A stretch of 64,000 nucleotides of DNA. Source: Gallibacterium genomosp. 1 (lineage in GTDB: Bacteria > Pseudomonadota > Gammaproteobacteria > Enterobacterales > Pasteurellaceae). The stretch lies in the NCBI RefSeq assembly GCF_000771875.1, contig NZ_JPXX01000003.1, forward strand, positions 38,593 through 102,592, given 5' to 3'. This document shows, in pieces, positions 20,925-30,394 of this stretch. Below the pieces are notes generated by a model. It saw only the letters and a list, made by a program, of their open reading frames with translations. It made no database searches and was not told the DNA's origin. The position numbers and the translations under genes were made by a program. Position 1 is the stretch's first letter, and every line of letters starts with the position of its first letter.

Positions 20925-20954
20925 TCGACATATTACCAATGAATAGGCTATAAT
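20925..20954 (+). promoter_or_regulatory. tig promoter
   Basis: TCGACA (20925-20930), 18 bases, then a perfect TATAAT (20949-20954). Transcription would start near 20961, giving a leader of about 105 bases for tig. The remaining part of the 449-bp gap between udp and tig (20691-20924) holds no ORF or clear structure that I can see. Confidence 0.75.
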
Positions 20955-21066
20955 CGGGCGTTCTTTTTTTAATACGCCTGTATTACTTTTAAATAATAGG
21001 TCTTTTTTGCGTGTTCGGTAGTGATAGAAAATGCCGAGTACAATTACTTTTTTTGAGGTAGCATAA

Positions 21067-22368
21067 ATGCAAATTTCAGTAGAAACAACTCAAGGATTAG
21101 AACGCCGTATTAGCATTACTGTACCGGCAGATGTGATCGAACAAGCTGTTCGTGAAGAATTAAAAAGAGTAGCTAAAACTGCTCGTATTGACGGTTTCCG
21201 CAAAGGTAAAGTGCCGCCAAGCATTATCGAACAACGTTTTGGTGCTTCTGCTCGTCAGGATGTTTTAGGTGATGTAATGCAACGTCACTTCTTTGATGCC
21301 GTAATGCAGGAAAAAATCAATTTGGCAAGCCGTCCAACTTTCACACCAGAAAAATACAATGTTGGTGAAGATTTAACTTTCTCTGCAACTTTTGAAGTTT
21401 ATCCTGAAGTGGAAATCAAAGGTTTAGAAAATATCAAAGTTGAAAAACCAGTTGTAAAAATCAATGAAGCAGACATTGATAAAATGGTTGATACATTACG
21501 TAAACAACAAGCAACTTGGGAAGAAACCACTGAAGCAGCAGCTGCGGACAGTCGTGTGACTTTAGACTTCGTCGGTTCTATTGATGGCGAAGAATTTGAA
21601 GGCGGAAAAGCGAACGACTTCATCCTCTTTATGGGACAAGGCCGTATGATTCCTGGCTTCGAAGACGGTATCGTAGGTCACAAAGCCGGCGAACAATTCG
21701 ATATTGATGTCACATTCCCTGAAGAGTACCACGCAGAAAACTTAAAAGGTAAAGCGGCTAAATTTGCTATTACCTTGAAAAAAGTGGAAAAAATGGTACT
21801 TCCTGAATTAACAGATGAATTTGTGGCTAAATTCGGGCCAAATACTAAAACTGTTGCTGACCTTCGTGCAGAAATTGAAAAAAATATGCAACGTGAACTT
21901 GATAATGCAGTAACTGCAAACATCAAACAGCAAGTTCTTGATGGTTTGCTTGAGCAAAATAATATCGATGTTCCGAATGCAGCGGTTGATGAAGAAATCA
22001 ACGTATTACGTCAACAAGCAGCACAACGTTTTGGTGGTAATGCTAAACAAGCGCTTGAATTACCACGTGAAATTTTTGAAGAACAGGCTAAACGTCGTGT
22101 TAAAGTCGGTTTATTGCTTAGCAAAGTTATCTCCGGTAATGACTTAAAAGTAGATGAAGATCGTGTTAAATCAATGATCGCAAGTATTGCTTCTGCTTAT
22201 GAGCAACCTGAAGAAGTGATTAATTATTACAGCAGCAATAAAGAACTTTCCAACAACATCCGTAACGTTGTATTAGAAGATCAAGCTGTTGATGCAATTC
22301 TTGCTAAAGCGCAAGTGTCAGAAGTTGAAAAATCTTTTGACGACATTATGAACACTCCTCGTGCATAA
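21067..22368 (+). CDS. tig: Trigger factor
   Basis: Ribosome-bound chaperone and prolyl isomerase that meets nascent chains. The 433 residues show the N-terminal ribosome-binding domain with the signature GFRKGKVP (about 44-51), the FKBP-type PPIase domain (about 160-245, [14 protein letters not shown]...GFEDGIVG) and the helical C-terminal chaperone arms. Full length. It precedes clpP-clpX, the classic tig-clpPX order, but with its own promoter and palindromes in between. Confidence 0.97.
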   Translation: MQISVETTQGLERRISITVPADVIEQAVREELKRVAKTARIDGFRKGKVPPSIIEQRFGASARQDVLGDVMQRHFFDAVMQEKINLASRPTFTPEKYNVGEDLTFSATFEVYPEVEIKGLENIKVEKPVVKINEADIDKMVDTLRKQQATWEETTEAAAADSRVTLDFVGSIDGEEFEGGKANDFILFMGQGRMIPGFEDGIVGHKAGEQFDIDVTFPEEYHAENLKGKAAKFAITLKKVEKMVLPELTDEFVAKFGPNTKTVADLRAEIEKNMQRELDNAVTANIKQQVLDGLLEQNNIDVPNAAVDEEINVLRQQAAQRFGGNAKQALELPREIFEEQAKRRVKVGLLLSKVISGNDLKVDEDRVKSMIASIASAYEQPEEVINYYSSNKELSNNIRNVVLEDQAVDAILAKAQVSEVEKSFDDIMNTPRA

Positions 22369-22370
22369 TG

Positions 22371-22405
22371 AATAGTGCTATAGCACTATTTGAAAATAGC
22401 GCTAT
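22371..22405. repeat. Two palindromes after tig
   Basis: A perfect 20-base palindrome (half site AATAGTGCTA, 22371-22390) starts two bases after the tig stop and is followed by a second palindrome ATAGCGCTAT (22396-22405). They share the TAGYGCTA pattern. They could be a hairpin at the transcript end or a pair of operator sites ahead of clpP. Confidence 0.7.
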
Positions 22406-22430
22406 AACACAAAATTATTCTACATTCATC

Positions 22431-22460
22431 AAGTGCGGTTAATCTATACCGCACTTTTTC
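22431..22460 (+). terminator. Terminator built from an inverted uptake-signal pair
   Basis: AAGTGCGGT (22431-22439) faces ACCGCACTT (22448-22456), forming a 9-bp stem with an 8-base loop and a T-run after it. Inverted uptake-signal pairs used as terminators are well known in Haemophilus and relatives. Confidence 0.9.
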
Positions 22461-22506
22461 TATTCTTTTTACGATTAAAAAGATTAGCTACAAAATAGGA
22501 GAAAAT

Positions 22507-23094
22507 ATGGCATTAGTTCCAATGGTTGTCGAACAAACTGCTCGTGGTGAACGTGCTTTCGATATTTATTCTCGCTTGCTTAAAGAACGTGTAATTTTTC
22601 TTAACGGTCAAGTAGAGGATAATATGGCTAACTTAATTGTTGCTCAATTATTATTCCTTGAAGCGGAAAATCCTGATGAAGATATTAATCTTTATATCAA
22701 CTCACCTGGTGGTGTAGTTACTGCCGGAATGGCAATTTATGACACAATGCAATTTATTAAACCTGATGTTCGTACGCTTTGTATGGGACAAGCCTGTTCT
22801 ATGGGAGCATTTTTATTAGCGGGTGGTGCAGCAGGAAAACGTTTTGCACTTCCACACGCTCGTATTATGATCCATCAACCTTTAGGTGGATATCGTGGTC
22901 AGGCATCAGATATTCAAATTCACGCACAAGAAATTCTTAAAATCAAAGATACTTTAAATCAACGTCTTGCTTTCCATACTGGTCAACCATTGGAAGTTGT
23001 AGAACGTGATACTGATCGTGATAACTTTATGTCTGCTCAGGCAGCTAAAGAATATGGTTTAATTGATGAAGTATTAACTCATCGCCAACTATAA
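22507..23094 (+). CDS. clpP: ATP-dependent Clp protease proteolytic subunit
   Basis: Serine protease that forms the double heptamer chamber used by ClpX and ClpA. The 195 residues include the catalytic Ser98 in [12 protein letters not shown], His123 in [11 protein letters not shown], and the Asp in the [11 protein letters not shown] stretch. The short propeptide typical of the E. coli enzyme is nearly absent. A ribosome site AGGAG lies 6 bases ahead. clpX starts 11 bp after the stop. Confidence 0.98.
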   Translation: MALVPMVVEQTARGERAFDIYSRLLKERVIFLNGQVEDNMANLIVAQLLFLEAENPDEDINLYINSPGGVVTAGMAIYDTMQFIKPDVRTLCMGQACSMGAFLLAGGAAGKRFALPHARIMIHQPLGGYRGQASDIQIHAQEILKIKDTLNQRLAFHTGQPLEVVERDTDRDNFMSAQAAKEYGLIDEVLTHRQL

Positions 23095-23105
23095 GTGAGA
23101 AATTT

Positions 23106-24353
23106 ATGTCAGATAAACCAGAGAATAATGAGAAATTTTACTGCTCACTTTGTGGTAAAGAGAAACACGAAGTGAGCAAATTGATTGCCGGAGTATCCGG
23201 TTATATTTGTAATGAATGTGTGGAAACGTGCCACGATTTATTGATGGAAGAAGCTAATAAGCAGCAAAAAGAGCAAGAGCAAGGAAAAACGCTAGAAAAG
23301 CTACCTACACCACATCAAATCCGTGCGCATTTGGATGATTATGTAATCGGACAAGATCAAGCAAAAAAAATCCTTTCTGTCGCTGTTTATAATCATTACA
23401 AACGCCTACGTAACAATGAAACAGAGCTTGATGTTGAATTAGGGAAAAGTAATATTTTGCTGATCGGTCCGACTGGAAGTGGAAAAACGTTATTGGCACA
23501 AACATTGGCTCGCCAAATTAATGTTCCTTTTGCAATTGCCGATGCGACAACGTTAACTGAAGCCGGTTATGTCGGTGAAGATGTTGAAAATATTATTCAA
23601 CGGTTATTACAAAATTGTGATTACGATACCGAAAAAGCGGAACAGGGCATTATTTATATTGATGAAATTGATAAAATTACTCGTAAATCTGAAAATCCAT
23701 CGATTACTAGAGATGTTTCCGGTGAAGGGGTACAACAAGCATTATTGAAACTAATTGAAGGTACAATCGCATCTGTTCCACCTCAAGGCGGAAGAAAACA
23801 TCCACAGCAAGAGTTTTTGAAAGTGGATACTTCAAAAATTCTCTTTATTTGTGGAGGTGCATTTTCCGGATTGGATAAAATCATCGAAAAACGCACTCAT
23901 AAAGATCGTGGAATAGGTTTCAATGCAAATGTACAAAGCAAAGAAAAAGAGAATGATATCAGCAAATTATTTGCACAGGTAGAAACCGAAGACTTAATCA
24001 AATTTGGTTTAATTCCTGAATTTGTTGGTCGTTTACCGGTTGTAGCGTCATTAGCGGAACTAGATGAAGAGGCATTAATCAGTATTTTAACTGTACCGAA
24101 AAATGCGTTAATCAAACAATATCAGGCATTGTTTAAACTAGAAAATGTAGAATTGGAATTTACGCCACAGGCATTAACAGCAATAGCCAAAAAAGCACTT
24201 GCGCGTAAAACTGGTGCCAGAGGATTACGTTCCATTGTCGAAGGTGTTTTATTAGATACAATGTACGATCTTCCTTCTTTAGAGGGATTAAAGAAAGTGG
24301 TTGTGGATCAGGATGTTATTGAAAACCAATCACTGCCAAAATTAGAATATTAA
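23106..24353 (+). CDS. clpX: Clp protease ATPase subunit ClpX
   Basis: AAA+ unfoldase that feeds substrates to ClpP. The 415 residues have the zinc-binding domain with Cys13, Cys16, Cys35 and Cys38, Walker A GPTGSGKT (121-128), Walker [11 protein letters not shown], the IGF-type loop region for ClpP docking (RGIGFNA) and a sensor-2 arginine in [10 protein letters not shown]. Full length and co-transcribed with clpP. Confidence 0.98.
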   Translation: MSDKPENNEKFYCSLCGKEKHEVSKLIAGVSGYICNECVETCHDLLMEEANKQQKEQEQGKTLEKLPTPHQIRAHLDDYVIGQDQAKKILSVAVYNHYKRLRNNETELDVELGKSNILLIGPTGSGKTLLAQTLARQINVPFAIADATTLTEAGYVGEDVENIIQRLLQNCDYDTEKAEQGIIYIDEIDKITRKSENPSITRDVSGEGVQQALLKLIEGTIASVPPQGGRKHPQQEFLKVDTSKILFICGGAFSGLDKIIEKRTHKDRGIGFNANVQSKEKENDISKLFAQVETEDLIKFGLIPEFVGRLPVVASLAELDEEALISILTVPKNALIKQYQALFKLENVELEFTPQALTAIAKKALARKTGARGLRSIVEGVLLDTMYDLPSLEGLKKVVVDQDVIENQSLPKLEY

Positions 24354-24363
24354 CAACAACATT

Positions 24364-24421
24364 TGATCTACACTGAAAGATTAATTGATAAGAGTGGTTA
24401 ATCAGCGGTGTAGATCATTTT
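24364..24421 (+). terminator. clpX terminator hairpin
   Basis: TGATCTACAC pairs with GTGTAGATCA, with an inner pairing of GATTAA and TTAATC, followed by TTTTCTTTTC. It lies 10 bp after the clpX stop. Confidence 0.7.
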
Positions 24422-24463
24422 CTTTTCTTTCTCATTTCTTTTTTTCACAAAAACTGCTATCTT

Positions 24464-24482
24464 ATTAAGAATAATTCTCAAC
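24464..24482. promoter_or_regulatory. Fur-box-like operator
   Basis: ATTAAGAATAATTCTCAAC matches 12 of 16 fixed positions of the 19-base Fur consensus and has the AGAAT-A-ATTCT dyad. It overlaps a possible -10 (TATCTT, 24459-24464) and ends 13 bases before the ybaN-like ATG, where a repressor would block transcription. Confidence 0.5.
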
Positions 24483-24495
24483 AAAGAAAAGGCTA

Positions 24496-24894
24496 ATGTT
24501 ACGCTATATTTATATTTTTCTTGGATTTACTTGTTTAGCTTTAGGCATTCTCGGTGCTTTCCTCCCACTTTTACCGACAACGCCTTTTTTGCTCTGTACG
24601 CTTTTTTTCTTTGGAAAAAGTTCCCCTAGGCTAGAAAACTGGTTTAAACAGACTCAGGTTTATCATAAATATTTAAAAACATTTAATGAACAACGAGCTT
24701 TAACAAAACGCGCGAAACGTTCCATTTTATTAATCTCAACAATAATGATGGCACTCTCTTTTTATGCCTTACCAAATATCATAGGTAAGATCGTAATTCT
24801 TTTATTACTTTTGATCGAATATTGGTGTTTTTTCTTTTGGATAAAAACAATTCCTGAAGAAAAATCAATCTGTCACTCTCGTGAAACAGTGTAA
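24496..24894 (+). CDS. ybaN: DUF454 inner-membrane protein, YbaN family
   Basis: A 132-residue membrane protein of unknown role. Two hydrophobic segments near the N-terminus (about 5-40) and two in the C-terminal half (about 75-120) flank a short loop. The motif LGILGAFLPLLPTTPFLL with LFFFGKSSPRLENWF is the DUF454 signature. AAAAGG precedes the ATG. It is a single gene with a Fur-like operator ahead, so a link to iron is possible but unproven. Confidence 0.85.
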   Translation: MLRYIYIFLGFTCLALGILGAFLPLLPTTPFLLCTLFFFGKSSPRLENWFKQTQVYHKYLKTFNEQRALTKRAKRSILLISTIMMALSFYALPNIIGKIVILLLLLIEYWCFFFWIKTIPEEKSICHSRETV

Positions 24895-24959
24895 TAACAT
24901 CATTATTTAGATCTAGCTCAACAATATTGATATAAAAACTGATAAAATTATTAACCACA

Positions 24960-24990
24960 AAGCGTTAATCTTAATTAACGCTTATTTGTT
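24960..24990 (+). terminator. Hairpin between ybaN and the dcu gene
   Basis: AAGCGTTAA pairs with TTAACGCTT around a short loop, followed by ATTTGTT. It may end the ybaN transcript, although it lies only 43 bp ahead of the next ATG. Confidence 0.55.
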
Positions 24991-25024
24991 GTGTGTAAAT
25001 CATAAAATTAAATAAGGAACTTAT

Positions 25025-26326
25025 ATGATCTGGTTACAATTTTTAGTTGTACTTTTCTTTATATTTTTAGGTACTCGCCTTGGTGGAATAGGAATCGGTT
25101 TTGCTGGCGGTTTAGGTGTTGTTGCATTAGCGTTATTAGGATTAACACCGGGTGAAATTCCATTTGATGTTATTTCTATCATTATGTCTGTTATTATGGC
25201 AATCGCTGCAATGCAGGTCGCAGGTGGTATGGATTTCTTAGTTAAATGGGCGGAACACGTACTTCGTAAACATCCTAAACATATCACTTTCCTTGCACCG
25301 GCAGTAGGTTACTTTATGACTGTTTGTGCTGGTACAGGTCACACTGCATTTTCAATTCTTCCAGTGGTGGCTGAAGTAGCGAAAGAACAAGGTATTAGAC
25401 CTTCTCGTCCATTGTCCATTACTACTGTTGCTTCACAAATTGCTATTACCGCCTCACCAATTTCTGCTGCTGTTGTTTATCTTGCTGGAGAAATCGAAAA
25501 AAATTATGGGATTGGTTACATCGAATTATTAGCAATCTGGATTCCTACTACGTTCGCAGCCTGTATGATTACCGCCTTTATCTGTAACTTCTTAGGTAAA
25601 GACTTAAAAGATGACGAAGAATATCAACGTCGTTTAGCGGCAGGTTTAATTAAATTACGTGGTGAATCTCAGATTGAAGTGCAACCTTATGCAAAACGCT
25701 CTGTTGCGATCTTCTTAGCGACTGTTATCATCGTGATGTTCTATGCGACATTAATTAGTAAAACCGTTGGTTTAGTTGAGAATCCGGTTTTACCTCGTAA
25801 CGAAGCGATTATTAGCTTTATGTTAGGGGCAGCCGCATTAATTGTTATTTTCTGTAAAATTGATATTAGCAAAATCACTTCAGCGGCAACATTTAAGTCA
25901 GGTATGTCTGCAGCAATTTGTGTAATGGGGGTTGCTTGGTTAGGTAACACTTTTGTTGGTGGTCATATTAATGAAATCAAAGAAGTTTCTGCTGATTTAT
26001 TACAAAATTATCCTTGGATGTTTGCGGTAATTTTATTCTTTGCAAGTACATTGCTTTATTCACAAGCAGCGACTGCAAAAGCACTTTATCCAACAGCTAT
26101 TTTGTTAGGGGTTTCTCCACTTTCTGCTGTGGCGGCTTTTGCGGCGGTATCTGCATTGTTCGTATTACCGACTTATCCAACATTAATTGCGGCAGTAGAA
26201 ATGGATGATACTGGTTCAACCCGTATCGGGAAATTTGTCTTTAACCATCCATTTATTATTCCGGGGGTAATTGCCATTTTCTTATCCGTTCTATTCGGTT
26301 TCTTATGGGGAAGCCTATTTATCTAG
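25025..26326 (+). CDS. dcuA: Anaerobic C4-dicarboxylate carrier, DcuA/DcuB family
   Basis: Inner-membrane exchanger for fumarate, malate, aspartate and succinate, used in fumarate respiration. The 433 residues equal the length of E. coli DcuA, and stretches such as GIGIGFAGGLGVV, QIAITASPISAAVVYL, LLYSQAATAKAL and TRIGKFVFNHPF match DcuA better than DcuB; Pasteurellaceae proteins of this type are often labelled DcuB. About ten membrane segments. AAGGAAC precedes the ATG. It pairs functionally with aspA further along. Confidence 0.88.
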   Translation: MIWLQFLVVLFFIFLGTRLGGIGIGFAGGLGVVALALLGLTPGEIPFDVISIIMSVIMAIAAMQVAGGMDFLVKWAEHVLRKHPKHITFLAPAVGYFMTVCAGTGHTAFSILPVVAEVAKEQGIRPSRPLSITTVASQIAITASPISAAVVYLAGEIEKNYGIGYIELLAIWIPTTFAACMITAFICNFLGKDLKDDEEYQRRLAAGLIKLRGESQIEVQPYAKRSVAIFLATVIIVMFYATLISKTVGLVENPVLPRNEAIISFMLGAAALIVIFCKIDISKITSAATFKSGMSAAICVMGVAWLGNTFVGGHINEIKEVSADLLQNYPWMFAVILFFASTLLYSQAATAKALYPTAILLGVSPLSAVAAFAAVSALFVLPTYPTLIAAVEMDDTGSTRIGKFVFNHPFIIPGVIAIFLSVLFGFLWGSLFI

Positions 26327-26349
26327 ATGAGATACCTAAACTTTTTAAT

Positions 26350-26384
26350 AAATCGGGAAGCAGGAGAGCTTCCCGATTTTTTTA
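26350..26384 (+). terminator. dcuA terminator
   Basis: AAATCGGGAAGC pairs with GCTTCCCGATTT around AGGAGA, followed by a T-run. Strong intrinsic terminator. Confidence 0.92.
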
Positions 26385-26400
26385 TACCTTATTCTCACCT

Positions 26401-26424
26401 GCTAAATATCTAAAACGGTTTAGC
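26401..26424. promoter_or_regulatory. Cra/FruR-like operator before fruB
   Basis: CTAAAACGGTTTAG is a 14-base imperfect palindrome (12 of 14 positions symmetric) that resembles the TGAAACGTTTCA-type Cra site. An outer pair GCTAAA / TTTAGC extends the symmetry. It lies about 130 bp ahead of fruB, where a fructose-1-phosphate responsive repressor would be expected. Confidence 0.4.
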
Positions 26425-26552
26425 AAGGTTTTAAAAATACCCTTTTAAATCAAAGAATAGGTTTTTTCTGCATAATTTTTTTACTAAATAAAATAAATTG
26501 AGTTAAAATTGTGCAATTTATTTTAGTCACTCATAATCTAAGGAGTCCAATC

Positions 26553-27713
26553 GTGTTTAATCTCGTTGAAAAAGACATCCATCTTGCGGCGCAAGCCGAT
26601 GACAAACAACAAGCGATTACTGCTGTTGCCCAAGCCTTTGTTGAAAAAGGGCTGGTTGAAGAGGGTTATTTACAAGGTATGCTTGCTCGAGAACAACAAA
26701 CTTCAACATTTTTAGGGAATGGTATTGCGATCCCTCACGGCACACTGGATACTCGTCATTTAGTAAAACAAACCGGTGTACAAATATTCCAATTTCCTAA
26801 CGGCGTAAAATGGAGCGATGATAATATCGCATATCTAGTTATCGGTATTGCAGCAAAATCTGATGAACATCTTGCTATTTTACGTCAATTAACTCACCTA
26901 CTTGGTGATGAAGATATTGCTGAAAAACTTGCAAAAACCACTGATACTCAAGAATTTATTGCCCTCTTTAATGGCGACAATAATGGTAATATTGTGGATG
27001 AAACATTAGTTTCTCTTAATATTGATACCACCAGCTTGTTAACTTTAACAGCAATTAATGCCGGCAACTTACAACAAGCCAAAGCGGTTGATAATCAGTT
27101 CGTTAGTGATGTTATTGCTTCTGCTGCTCTGCCTTTAGGCAATGGGCTTTGGGTTAATGACAGCGTTAACGGTAACCAAAAAAATGCAATTGCGTTTGCT
27201 CGTCCGAAACAGGCTTTCCAAAATAATAATAAAACTATTGCCGGTTTAGTTACTATCGCTAATGTAGATGACAGTATTGAGAAGTTATTGGCAAATCTAC
27301 TTGATCCGCAATGCCAACAACAGTTACTCAACGGCTCTGCTACGCAAGTTGTTGCAGCATTGCAAGGCAAAGTTGAAGAAGTTCCTGCTACTGCTAACAC
27401 AACGGCATCTGCTACATCAACAGTGTCTGCCTCAGAGGAGCAATTGGAAGCTACTTTTACTATCAAAAATGAACACGGTCTTCACGCTCGTCCATCAGCA
27501 GTGCTTATCAATGAAGTGAAAAAATATAAATCAACGATCCAAGTGAAAAATATTGATCGAGATACCGGTTTTGTGAATGCGAAAAGTTTAATGAAAGTTG
27601 TTGGTTTAGGTACAACGAAAGGTCAACGTTTATGCTTTATTGCTCAGGGTGAGGATGCAGAACAAGCATTAAAAGGTATCGGCGAAGCAATTAATGCCGG
27701 TTTAGGAGAGTAA
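26553..27713 (+). CDS. fruB: Fructose PTS diphosphoryl transfer protein (EIIA-HPr, FPr)
   Basis: Carries phosphate from Enzyme I to the fructose permease. An N-terminal EIIA domain has the phospho-His in GIAIPHGT (His62), a middle M domain has degenerate sequence, and a C-terminal HPr domain has NEHGLHARPSAV with the phospho-His at about residue 311. The start is GTG 26553, preceded by AAGGAG 7 bases ahead and giving MFNLVEKDIH as in E. coli FruB; a longer frame upstream has no support. Product 386 residues. fruK starts one base after the stop. Confidence 0.94.
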   Translation: MFNLVEKDIHLAAQADDKQQAITAVAQAFVEKGLVEEGYLQGMLAREQQTSTFLGNGIAIPHGTLDTRHLVKQTGVQIFQFPNGVKWSDDNIAYLVIGIAAKSDEHLAILRQLTHLLGDEDIAEKLAKTTDTQEFIALFNGDNNGNIVDETLVSLNIDTTSLLTLTAINAGNLQQAKAVDNQFVSDVIASAALPLGNGLWVNDSVNGNQKNAIAFARPKQAFQNNNKTIAGLVTIANVDDSIEKLLANLLDPQCQQQLLNGSATQVVAALQGKVEEVPATANTTASATSTVSASEEQLEATFTIKNEHGLHARPSAVLINEVKKYKSTIQVKNIDRDTGFVNAKSLMKVVGLGTTKGQRLCFIAQGEDAEQALKGIGEAINAGLGE

Positions 27714-27714
27714 A

Positions 27715-28653
27715 ATGCCTCGCATTGCGACTATTACATTAAATACAGCTTTCGATTTGGTCGGGCGTTTATCTCGCATTCAACTTGGTGAAGTGAATAC
27801 TGTTGAAACCTTAGGGATCTATCCGGCTGGTAAAGGAATTAATGTTGCTAAAGTATTGCACGACCTCAATTTGGATGTCAGTGTCAGTGGATTTCTTGGG
27901 AAAGAGAATCAGGGCGATTTTATTCAACTTTTTCAACAACTTGGGTTAGATGATCGTTTTCAACGTGTTGCCGGAAAAACTCGAATTAACGTTAAAGTTA
28001 CTGAAACTGAAGCGGATGTAACCGATTTAAATTTCTTAGGTTATCAAGTCTCTGAAACGGATTGGCAATGTTTTGTTGAACAATCGCTACAGGATTTTAA
28101 AGATTACGATTTGGTTGCTGTCTGTGGTAGTTTGCCGAAAGGCATTTCTCCACAAGCATTTACTGCTTGGTTACAACAACTTGGACAGCATACTAAAGTC
28201 GTTTTAGACAGCAGCAATGAGGCTCTCACTGCCGGTTTAAAAGCAAATCCGTGGCTAGTAAAACCAAATCATCGTGAGTTGGAAGCTTGGATTGGTAAAC
28301 CGCTCAATTCATTAACAGAAATTATTGATGCCGCTAAGCAGTTGAAAAAGCAAGGTATTGCTAATGTTATTATTTCAATGGGGGCAGCAGGTTCATTATG
28401 GATTAATGATGAAGGTGTTTTGCAGGCTCAACCACCAAAATGCACTAATGTGGTAAGTACGGTCGGCGCTGGTGATTCAATGGTTGCCGGTTTAATTTAC
28501 GGCACAGAACAACAGCTTTCAAAAGAACAAACACTACGTTTCGCTTCTGCCGTTTCTGCATTAGCAGTTGCACAAAGTAATGTTGGTGTTGCCGATCATC
28601 AAGCATTGCATCAACTTATTGACCAAGTCAAAATCACCAAAATTGAGGAATAA
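27715..28653 (+). CDS. fruK: 1-phosphofructokinase
   Basis: Phosphorylates fructose-1-phosphate to fructose-1,6-bisphosphate. PfkB/ribokinase fold of 312 residues with the N-terminal signature AGKGINVAKVLHDL and the C-terminal ATP site VSTVGAGDSMVAGLIYG containing the catalytic Asp. Middle gene of fruB-fruK-fruA with almost no spacing on either side. Confidence 0.96.
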   Translation: MPRIATITLNTAFDLVGRLSRIQLGEVNTVETLGIYPAGKGINVAKVLHDLNLDVSVSGFLGKENQGDFIQLFQQLGLDDRFQRVAGKTRINVKVTETEADVTDLNFLGYQVSETDWQCFVEQSLQDFKDYDLVAVCGSLPKGISPQAFTAWLQQLGQHTKVVLDSSNEALTAGLKANPWLVKPNHRELEAWIGKPLNSLTEIIDAAKQLKKQGIANVIISMGAAGSLWINDEGVLQAQPPKCTNVVSTVGAGDSMVAGLIYGTEQQLSKEQTLRFASAVSALAVAQSNVGVADHQALHQLIDQVKITKIEE

Positions 28654-28656
28654 TCT

Positions 28657-30345
28657 ATGAAGATTTTTTTATTAGCACAAGAAAAACGTGGTAATGCAAC
28701 GCTTTACTTGTTAAAACAAATGGTTAGTAAAATTGCTAATCAGCAAAACCACCAGCTGGTTGAACAGGCACAAGATGCCGATCTTGTATTAGTTTTAGGC
28801 GATAAATTACCAAATAATCCAGAGCTTGCCGGTAAAAAAGTATTTTTAACAGCTTTTGAACAGGCGTTTAATGCACCGGAGCAAACCTTACAACAAGCCC
28901 TCACATCAGCAACAGATTATCAAGCACCAACAGACGCTCCAGCCGAAACCGTTGCGAGTGATCGTCCATTAAATATCGTTGCAGTTACTGCTTGTCCTAC
29001 CGGTGTAGCTCATACTTTTATGGCGGCGGAAGCGATTTCTACCTATTGCCAAAAACAGGGTTGGAACGTAAAAGTCGAAACTCGTGGTCAGGTTGGTGCC
29101 AGCAACTTAATCTCAGCTGAAGATGTTGCTGCTGCCGATCTTGCCTTTATCGCTACCGATATTGACGTTGATTTAAGCAAATTTGATGGTAAAAAAATGT
29201 ACCACACTTCAACCGGTTTAGCGTTAAAGAAAACCGCACAGGAATTTGAAAAAGCGTTTAAAGAGGCTAAAGTTTATCACCATAAACAGGATAATAACGC
29301 CACGGCGAAAACTGAAAGCAAAGAAAAAGGTGAGAAAAAAGGCATTTATAGCCACTTAATGACCGGTGTTTCTCATATGTTACCAATGGTGGTTGCCGGT
29401 GGTCTTATCATTGCGCTCTCTTTCGTATTCGGTATCGAAGCTTTCAAAGAAGAAGGAACATTGGCAGCCGCATTGATGAAAATCGGTGGCGGTAGCGCAT
29501 TCGCATTGATGATTCCGATTCTTTCCGGTTATATCGCTTACTCTATTGCTGACCGTCCGGGGCTTACTCCGGGGCTTGTTGGCGGTATGTTGGCAAGCTC
29601 GCTTGGTGCTGGCTTTATCGGTGGTATTATTTCCGGTTTCTTGGCAGGTTATATCGCTAAAGCGATCAATGATCACGTTAAATTGCCACAAACAATGAAT
29701 GCCCTAAAACCGATTTTGATTATTCCATTCCTTTCTACTTTGTTTGTCGGTTTAATTATGATTTATATCGTTGGTGAACCGGTAGCTTGGGTAATGAACA
29801 GTATGACTGAATTCTTGAAAGGAATGCAATCAGGCAGTGCAGTTGTGCTTGGCATTATCCTTGGAGCAATGATGTGTTTTGATATGGGCGGTCCTGTAAA
29901 TAAAGCTGCCTATACTTTTGGTGTTGGTCTATTAGCATCTGCTTCCTACTTACCTATGGCGGCTGTAATGGCAGCAGGTATGGTGCCGGCATTAGGTATG
30001 GGGATAGCCACCTTTATTGCTCGCAAAAAATTCAATGCAAATGAATTGGAAGGCGGTAAAGCCTCTTTTGTTCTTGGTTTATGCTTTATTTCCGAAGGAG
30101 CAATTCCGTTTGCTGCCCGTGATCCAATGCGTGTGATTCCTAGTTGTATGATTGGCGGTGCATTAACAGGAGCGTTATCAATGCTGTTTGGTGTACAGTT
30201 AATGGCGCCACACGGAGGTATTTTTGTGCTTGCAATTCCGGGTGCTATTCAGCCGGTATTACTTTATTTAGTGGCTATTGCAGCTGGTAGTATTGTTACC
30301 GGTGTGTTGTATGCAATGATTAAACCGAAAACATTAGAAGCTTAA
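28657..30345 (+). CDS. fruA: PTS fructose transporter subunit EIIBC
   Basis: Inner-membrane permease that takes up fructose as fructose-1-phosphate. Residues 1-90 form a degenerate EIIB' domain without the active cysteine, residues 103-205 a functional EIIB with phospho-Cys113 in TACPTGVAHTFMAAEA, then a charged linker and the EIIC membrane domain (about 225-555) with the conserved GGPVNKAAYTFG and EGAIPFAARDP. 562 residues, normal for the B'BC form. Last gene of the operon, followed by a terminator. Confidence 0.96.
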   Translation: MKIFLLAQEKRGNATLYLLKQMVSKIANQQNHQLVEQAQDADLVLVLGDKLPNNPELAGKKVFLTAFEQAFNAPEQTLQQALTSATDYQAPTDAPAETVASDRPLNIVAVTACPTGVAHTFMAAEAISTYCQKQGWNVKVETRGQVGASNLISAEDVAAADLAFIATDIDVDLSKFDGKKMYHTSTGLALKKTAQEFEKAFKEAKVYHHKQDNNATAKTESKEKGEKKGIYSHLMTGVSHMLPMVVAGGLIIALSFVFGIEAFKEEGTLAAALMKIGGGSAFALMIPILSGYIAYSIADRPGLTPGLVGGMLASSLGAGFIGGIISGFLAGYIAKAINDHVKLPQTMNALKPILIIPFLSTLFVGLIMIYIVGEPVAWVMNSMTEFLKGMQSGSAVVLGIILGAMMCFDMGGPVNKAAYTFGVGLLASASYLPMAAVMAAGMVPALGMGIATFIARKKFNANELEGGKASFVLGLCFISEGAIPFAARDPMRVIPSCMIGGALTGALSMLFGVQLMAPHGGIFVLAIPGAIQPVLLYLVAIAAGSIVTGVLYAMIKPKTLEA

Positions 30346-30351
30346 CTGTTT

Positions 30352-30381
30352 AAAAGTGATGGGATTTTCCCATCACTTTTC
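30352..30381. terminator. Bidirectional terminator after fruA
   Basis: AAAAGTGATGGG pairs with CCCATCACTTTT; it lies between the convergent fruA and LysR-type genes. Confidence 0.9.
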
Positions 30382-30394
30382 CTTTCTACCTTTG

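Noticed and set aside
27095..27466. 123-residue ORF antisense to fruB
   Set aside because: Opposite the linker and HPr region of fruB; composition follows codon pattern of the real gene.
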